Shown here: positions 57,979 through 64,000 of the stretch, piece by piece | Layout: every line of letters begins with the position of its first letter | Position numbering within the stretch: the first letter of the stretch is position 1 | From: Strix aluco | Taxonomy: Eukaryota; Chordata; Aves; Strigiformes; Strigidae | Length of the DNA: 64,000 nt | Assembly (NCBI RefSeq): GCF_031877795.1 | Contig: NC_133955.1 | Coordinates: 3,968,001-4,032,000 of the forward strand | Reading direction: 5' to 3' | Position numbers and translations under genes: made by a program | Notes under the pieces: model-generated | Told to the model about the DNA's origin: nothing | Databases searched by the model: none | Seen by the model: the letters and a program-made list of their open reading frames with translations, nothing else

Positions 57979-59102
57979 GTAGAACATTTAGCTTTAGAAC
58001 ATTTAAGCCCTCACGTTGTTAAATTATCCTGTCGGTAACTTAAACCTTGTCATGTGGCTGAGGAAATAGGGCAGAGCAGATGCTCTTTTGAATTCTCCAG
58101 TTTTTCACAGGTACTTGCCTTTTTTGCAATGGATCCATAATCCAATTTGTTTCTTTGAGTCCTGTGTTCCTGTTTGGGGAAAGGCATCTTTGTGTGCAGG
58201 CTGGAAAGGCATCCAGCTGAGTTTTGCGGCAGGGAATGACTTAGTTGCATTTTAAATTGTTTCCATTTCTCCGACAGAGCAAGGACCCTGCCAGGGCAGA
58301 GCAAAAGCTCCAAGTTTTTTATTTCCAGAGGTCACTGCACCAGGTCTCTTGGGGCTGATGGGGGAAATGAAGGACAGTGCTAGCTTGATTGCCTGAAGTT
58401 TATGCACATGCTCTTTCTGTCAGTACTCTGCAATAATTTTTAAGCTCACTGGCTGTCGCAGCCAAGTTTGAATAGGGCAGACGGTTGCAAGTTCCAGGAA
58501 AAGCCCTTGTTCTGAGTAGAAGATTCCAGTACTTGCCCCACCTAGGGAAAGAGCCCAGCCTTGACTAATCATCCTGTGCATATCGCCGGGCTGGGGTCCT
58601 ATAGCTGAAGGAGGTGAGAATGAAGGCAAAAACCTATGCAAATCTGTAGGTAAACAGGGTTCTGCTGCTCATGGAACAACTTGTTTAACTCTCTTATCTT
58701 GACATTGTACAGAATAGTCTGATGCAAGGGTATTGACCTTCTGGACTCTCTCCTCCCCATAGAAAAAAACTTCAAAGAATGAAGGTCACCGTTTATATTC
58801 ACCAATCTCCCTTTAATGGACGTGGCGGGGAGGGTTGGGAGCAGCTGCTGGGCAGGAGGTGATGATGATTCCCCACTTCGAGATGAGTGTGCAGGGCTGG
58901 GTGTGCAGACGGGACCCACGGCAGCTCGGTGACGTCGGCTTTGGCGGTCCCTGCTAGCTCCTTTCCTCGGGGATTCGGACTGTCCCGTGCTCCCACGCCA
59001 GCATGGCCCTCTCGCTGCTCACATGGTGTTGCCTTGGCACGGGAACTGCTCTTGACTGGCTCAACAGATCGGCCACCCTCGGCTTTTTTGTGTACATTTC
59101 AG

Positions 59103-59576
59103 GAAAGAAGTTTGCTCTTGAAGAAGAAGAAAGATTTTTTTTCTCTGCAAAGAACTCTGACAACGAACTTCTGCATGAAGAGCCAATATCAGATATCTCA
59201 CGCTCAGCCCAGAATAAAGCAGAGCCAAGCTCTCTCCAGCAGTACGATACTCCACCCCTTCAATCGGATATTCAGGACCCAGGCTGGGGGAAGAGATGGA
59301 AGTATACCAGCAATCCCTGAATTACAACTGTTGGGGAACTGGGATTTCAGTAGAGAGGAGAAAGGTACAGTTAAGAACAGTTCTGGTGATTCTTATCAGC
59401 CTTCGATCCTCTTTTTATGTTTTCTGTTCCAGAGTTATAAAATAGACAGCCTGCCTAATGCTTCCAGTAATTCTGTTGTTCTAAACAAAAAGCAATATTT
59501 ATGTTACTGCTTTCAAGCATTTTCAAATAGATATGATACCCAGCAATGCCAAAAGCACAGAAATGTCAATGTATAA
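59103..59576 (+). pseudogene. SLC26A8: Possible last SLC26A8 exon (C-terminal tail)
   Basis: It follows acceptor acatttcag. Two overlapping frames are open. One reads EEEERFFFSAKNSDNELLHE and ends SNP-stop at 59320; it resembles an acidic C-terminal tail. The other, in phase with the previous exon, is basic and runs to 59576. Assignment rests on position and composition only. Confidence 0.4.
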
Positions 59577-59779
59577 GATAATTCCTAGTTTTGTAGATAA
59601 TTCTAGCAAATTATTTGTGCTTGTTTTCCGAAATTTCCGTAGAAGTTTAATGTCCTGATTTAGTGTTTCTTATATATTTATTGCTTGCTAGTAAGTAAAA
59701 TTAATCTGCCATATTTCAACAGATTACATGCAGGCAGTTTCATTATTTTCAGATGTATTTAGAATGATGTGAAGCTTTA

Positions 59780-59785
59780 AATAAA
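59780..59785 (+). terminator. Candidate SLC26A8 polyadenylation signal AATAAA
   Basis: An AATAAA lies about 200-460 bases after the candidate stop codons of the last exon. Confidence 0.4.
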
Positions 59786-62149
59786 ACATTTTGTTATTAC
59801 TCTTCAACACTTTGAAGTTGATATTGTCTGCACTAATATAACATGGTCTATTATTTCTTCCTCAGTCCCTTTCTAATCCACCAGAACTAAATCCCAGTAA
59901 ACAATATAATAATTTTTTCAGGTTTTTATAGTCCTTTACTGAAATAGTGAAGAATGGAGGAATGTATTCACTGTGTTCTGAAAAGCCAGGAAAATTGTAG
60001 ACTTAGATACAGTTAGCACTTGAGAAAACAATCAACTTAGTTATATTTTCTTTAGATCAGCTGTAGAGTTTGATGCAATAACATCAGTACAGAGGTGTGA
60101 GCTGGGATTCCACTGAAAGGAGAAACATTTAACTACACCAGCAATACACATCACAAGGCTTCACCATGCCGTCGTCTGGAGGATTATCCCATGGCACAAA
60201 CTGCCGAGTGTGCAGAGCTGCAGGTGAATTAATTTCCGATGGGTGGCCAGCACTGTGTATATACACCATTCAGACCCCATTTTAGGGCAAAGCTTGGATT
60301 TAAATGATGGATCCTTTGTGTATAGATCCTGTGCTCTGGGCTAAATTTGTTAACATGTGAACAGCTCTAACTTTTGCTGCTGGGCATCGTGTGGTTTCTG
60401 GATGTGCAGTAACAGCAAAGTGGCTCCTCTGAATTCTGCTGCTCCTGGCTGCTAAATTTTAGCAATAATATGATGGCTAATAGAAATATTAATATTAAAC
60501 TATCTGTAATGTATTCCAGTGATTTCTTCTAATCTTTTTTTCATTTCTTCCCTTTACGTTTTTACTGATTCCAAGCAGTTTCTAGAGGGAAGCCACAGTA
60601 CTGCATTCGTAAACTGCAGTGGTAAAGGATTTTAGTGAGCATTACTGCATAGAGTTGCTTACTGTAGAGGAAACTGAGTCCTGGAACCCTCATACCTTTT
60701 GGATTGAAGGACAGGAAAAACTGAAAGCTCAAATGGTATTGAGTAATTCTCAAACCACATATGCTTCCCTGCATTGTTTTGGACAGTGGCTTCACGCCAA
60801 GCTCCTCTCAGCTCTGTTCAAAACAGAGTAACACAAAACCCATGAAAAGCATAGCTCTAATTTCCAGATTCTGTTGGCTCTCCTACGGCAGCCTTGATTT
60901 AAGATGAAATGGCATTCCTAGCTGTTGGCACCATCAAAAGTCTCCATTGCAAACTTAGGGTTTTTTTTGGCTTGTTCAGCAAAGTTCCAAATCTTTCCTT
61001 CCTACCCCCATGACTTGCAGAGTTGAGCACCAGGGGACAACTCAGACGTCAGTATGTTAGCGTTCAAATTATGGGTATTCGTGTTGCAAAACAAATATCT
61101 TGCTGAGAGGAAGTCCAGACAATCCTGATCTTTTTCCCTTATAGCTGTGCAGTGCCATAACTCTGCTCCCGCGTACATACACAAGGCTTCTGTGTTCAGC
61201 CAAGCACAGAGCCCTGGACCTGGGCTGTGAAGTGACAAAGCACGTACTTTATGGCCAAGGACTCCACCTATACCTCTAAAAAGCCACAGAAGTCAGAGTT
61301 CAAAGGCCTGTCTGTAATCATGTGTTTGCAGGCAGCTTGACGTTCTCACCTGACCTAGTTGTAACAACTACAGTTGTTTTGTGCACACAGCAACTTTTTC
61401 ATGTCCTTCCCAGCTAGTGTGATGCCACAATGTTTTCCTAGCAGGGCATGCTGCAGAAACCCAGCCAGCCCTCCCTCTGCACTGAATTAGAGGATACAGA
61501 TCCCCCGACATGCACATTATCATCGCAGATGTTGCAAAGTGTATATAACCACCCCTAACCCTGTTGTCAGTTTATTAACTCTGGTGCATAAACGGCTGTA
61601 GAAGACATAAAGCAGCTGAGGAACCTTGGGAGTCGTGCAGAGCGTGGCAGAAGCAGTTCTTGGGGCAGTGCACTGCGGTGTGTCACGCCGCGCAGGAAGC
61701 TATGAGGAAGGACCAGATAAACCAGTTACATGTGGGCATAGTTCGGGGGCATTTATTCTGCTTTAAAAATTAGTGCCAGCCTGGTTGTGGAAAAATTAAT
61801 GTATCTTGGCTTAGGCCTGGCTCAGCAACCTTTTGAGGGTGCTACCCCAGACTGTGTTTTTCTATCCCAAATTTGGAGAGGCGTGGAAGAAACTTGGCAA
61901 GAGTGAGGCTGCTCAGTAATATCTTGCTTCTGTAGGAACCTCTGCATGAGGCTCCTCGTTCAGACTGTGGTGGCAGCTACTGTTCGAGGGAACGTGACAC
62001 CTGACTCCACGCTTGCTTCGCTGTGTGGCTTTCCAAATCCGGCCACGTGTCGTCTTTGATGTCCTCACGTGAAGAAACCCAGCCTAGGCCAGTGGAAGTG
62101 TGAAACAGAGCGGTGGTCACGGCAGGTGTGAGCACACACCTTGCTAGAG
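59786..62149. other. Intergenic stretch between SLC26A8 and CR1 copy B
   Basis: About 2.4 kb of moderately AT-rich sequence without a recognisable gene, RNA or mobile element. Confidence 0.6.
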
Positions 62150-62396
62150 CCAACTGTTAGACTAGATACTAGGAAGTATTTATCTCCAGAAGGGGTTGTT
62201 GGGCGTTGGAATGGGCTGCCCAGGGCAGGGGGGGAGTCCCCATCCCTGGAGGGGTTGAAGAGTCGGGTTGACCCAGCGCTGAGGGATCTGGTGGAGTTGG
62301 GAACGGTCAGGGTGAGGTTCATGGTGGGGCTGGAGGAGCTTCAAGGGCTTTTCCAACCTGGACGATTCTGTGATTCTGATTCCGTGATTCTGTAAC
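62150..62396 (+). mobile_element. CR1 LINE, truncated 3' end (copy B)
   Basis: 5'-truncated CR1 ending cttttccaacc, then the characteristic octamer-like tail gattctgtgattctgattcc and gtgattctg. It contains the 139-bp stretch identical to copy A. Confidence 0.9.
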
Positions 62397-63249
62397 TGCA
62401 CGAGTCATTTTTTTGCAAACACAGCACAACAGATCCTGCTGAAGGAACAGGCTGCCTGTAAATTGAGATGATAGTAGCTTCTGTGTTCTGTTTGTATTGA
62501 CTTCTTTGAGGTGGGAGGTTGCTGTGCAACGCTAGCGGGGGGACTCCATCGTGCTTGAGATCTTCCAGCTCAACGTTACCTTGAACGCAGTTGTGCAAAG
62601 GCTGAAATCTGCCCCTCTCTGTTGCATTATCATCACAAAATCTTGTGCTGGTTTCTCAGAACTCTTTGCAGAACAGACAGATGTACTAAACATCTCATGC
62701 TTGTAGTGAGTAATAGAGCAACAACTACAAATTATGAAAAAGGTTCTTCCGCCTTCCAAAATTGCACAAACGCGTACCTGCCTTTCCATGAAAATATAAT
62801 CTGCTCCCAAAGCGTGCTCTCGGCCACGCTTTAAAATGCCATGTCCTAGAAATGAAAAGCAGAGCAGACAGGGCTCGAGCTCCGGTCGCAGCTGAGGGCC
62901 GTGACTCCCTCTGCCGGCTTCCCGGCAGGAGCAGGGGGGGTGACGATCCCCCGTAAAAACCTGACAGAATATTTAATGTGCTTGGAACAGCGCTCTGAGA
63001 GGTTTTGAGGAATCAAACAGCATTAAGCAAAGCTGCAGATAGAACTGGTGACAGTTCTGAGTATACAGCCACCTCAAAACACAGGTACTGTTCGGTGCTC
63101 ACAGTGAAATGCCACAATGGTCCAGCAGCTGAAAAGTTTAATTTTTTTTTCATGGCAATTATTAAATAATTTAAGAATCTCTAACAGGCACTTCACTCCG
63201 CTCAAGGCGTGCGATTTACGAATCTTTTCAGTGCAAAGCTTGACACACT
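62397..63249. other. Stretch between CR1 copy B and SRPK1 CpG island
   Basis: About 850 bases with no recognised gene or repeat. GC content rises towards the right. Confidence 0.6.
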
Positions 63250-63705
63250 GAGGAGAAGCGGCGTGTTCCGGCCTGCCGACACCCCGAGCCTTCCCCCGGT
63301 GGCGGCCGGCCGGCGGCAGCGTTTCGAGCCACGGAACTCGTGAGGTGAAAAATCCCTGTCCTGATGTCGCAGCGCGTGACTGCGGCGTCACCTCACCTCT
63401 ATTATTCTCCGGGCCTGAGGGACAGCGCGGGGCGGGGGATACACACGCGTCCCCGAGCGGCCCTCACGACGCCGCTCCCGCCGCCCGCCATGCCGCGGCG
63501 GGCGGGCGGGGGGCGTGGCCAGGCGCGCGGGGGGGCGTGGCTTCCCCCCTCCCAGCTCGAGCGGCTCCTCCCGCCAGAGCGAGGCCGGGGCCGCGCGGTG
63601 GCGCGCGAAGGCGCCGGTCCTGCGCATGCGCGGCCCGGCGTGGCGCAGGGGGAGGGCGCAGCGCGCAGGCGCGCGGGGGACGCGGGGCTACCGGCTCTGG
63701 CGGCC
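63250..63705 (+). promoter_or_regulatory. SRPK1: SRPK1 CpG-island promoter and 5' UTR
   Basis: A dense CpG island without a TATA box. It has two GGGCGTGGC boxes (63511-63519 and 63533-63541, Sp/KLF type) and a perfect NRF1 palindrome at 63621-63632. The start of transcription is probably in the last 100-200 bases before the ATG. Confidence 0.75.
63621..63632. promoter_or_regulatory. NRF1 binding site
   Basis: TGCGCATGCGCG is the consensus palindrome of nuclear respiratory factor 1. It lies about 75 bases before the SRPK1 start codon. Confidence 0.75.
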
Positions 63706-63886
63706 ATGGAGCGGAAAGGTGAGCGCCGCGCGGCCCCCGCACCCCCCGGGGCGGTGCCCCCCCTCCCCTTCTCTCCTCCCCCGGGCCCGCCGCCCCTCAC
63801 GCCTCTCTCTCCTTCTCCCCCTCAGTGCTGGCGCTGCAGGCCCGAAAGAAGCGGACTAAAGCCAAGAAGGACAAGGCCCAGAGGAA
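63706..63886 (+). CDS. SRPK1: SRPK1 (SR-protein kinase 1), first two coding exons
   Basis: SRPK1 phosphorylates arginine/serine repeats of SR splicing factors in the cytoplasm and so drives their nuclear import. Coding parts are 63706-63718 (MERK plus one base, donor GTGAGC) and 63826-63886 (acceptor CTCAG, donor GTAAGT). Joined they read MERKVLALQARKKRTKAKK and on to DKAQRK, the known N-terminus of vertebrate SRPK1. The kinase domain and the rest of the gene lie beyond the window. The start ATG sits in a CpG island and in GGCCATGG, a fair Kozak context. Confidence 0.95.
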
Positions 63887-64000
63887 GTAAGTGCGGCCCC
63901 CGGCTCCCCTCAGGCGGCAGCTCCCGCCGCCCCGCCGCTGCCTCCCGCCGGTACCGCCGCCTCTTTGTTACCCTCGGCCTTCCCCGCGGGGAAGCGGCGA
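63887..64000 (+). other. SRPK1: SRPK1 intron 2, beginning
   Basis: GC-rich intron sequence starting with GTAAGTGCGG. It continues past the window. Confidence 0.85.

Larger units (their letters stand above)
44153..59785 (+). pseudogene. SLC26A8: SLC26A8 (TAT1 anion transporter), decayed copy
   Basis: SLC26A8 is a testis-specific chloride/sulfate/oxalate transporter of the SLC26 family, with a membrane transport core followed by a STAS domain; in mammals it is needed for sperm motility and works with CFTR. Seventeen exons can be aligned in order with my recollection of the human protein, all on the plus strand and almost all with AG/GT borders. Many remain open (44153-44291, 44858-44974, 45864-46039, 47398-47547, 48206-48353, 49280-49393, 51316-51397, 54383-54475, 54565-54702, 57803-57978). 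Others are broken: two frameshifts at 46523-46686, one at 47782-47863, an 11-bp deletion at 50184-50250, a shortened exon at 51933-52025, a missing donor near 53545, a frameshift plus TAA at 55919-56273, and a frameshift at 57624-57676. The pattern suggests a fairly recent unitary pseudogene. The alternative is assembly error, but the neighbouring kinase exons have none. The N-terminal exon was not found. Confidence 0.85.

Overview
This is a piece of a bird genome. Two nearly identical 3' ends of CR1 retrotransposons (a LINE family typical of birds and reptiles), multi-exon genes with GT/AG introns and compact CpG-rich promoters all fit this. The gene order, read right to left, is SRPK1 - SLC26A8 - MAPK14 - MAPK13. 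As established knowledge, this is the gene order of human chromosome 6p21, so the block is conserved synteny.

Layout. 1-9488 (minus strand): MAPK13 (p38 delta), exons 1-9 complete and exon 10 cut by the window edge. About 9.5-12 kb: short intergenic stretch. About 11.95-38.3 kb (minus strand): complete MAPK14 (p38 alpha), 360 codons. It has two alternative, mutually exclusive 80-bp versions of exon 9, a 3' UTR of about 2.3 kb, and a CpG-island promoter with two TCTCGCGAGA palindromes. About 39-44 kb: a CR1 copy and unassigned sequence. 44.15-59.8 kb (plus strand): 17 or 18 recognisable exons of SLC26A8, the sperm anion transporter TAT1. Several carry frameshifts, one has an in-frame stop in the STAS domain and one has a lost splice donor, so the locus reads as a unitary pseudogene or a strongly decayed gene. 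59.8-63.2 kb: intergenic with a second CR1 copy. 63.7 kb to the end (plus strand): CpG-island promoter and first two coding exons of SRPK1.

How the genes relate. MAPK13 and MAPK14 are tandem paralogues with matching exon structure; every splice phase from exon 1 to exon 9 is the same. Both encode stress-activated kinases with the TGY activation loop. SLC26A8 points away from MAPK14, and the CpG island lies between them. No bacterial operon, CRISPR or viral system is present. The most notable results are the apparent decay of SLC26A8 next to perfectly kept kinase exons, and the conserved alternative exon 9 of MAPK14 together with an unusual shared donor sequence in both kinase genes.
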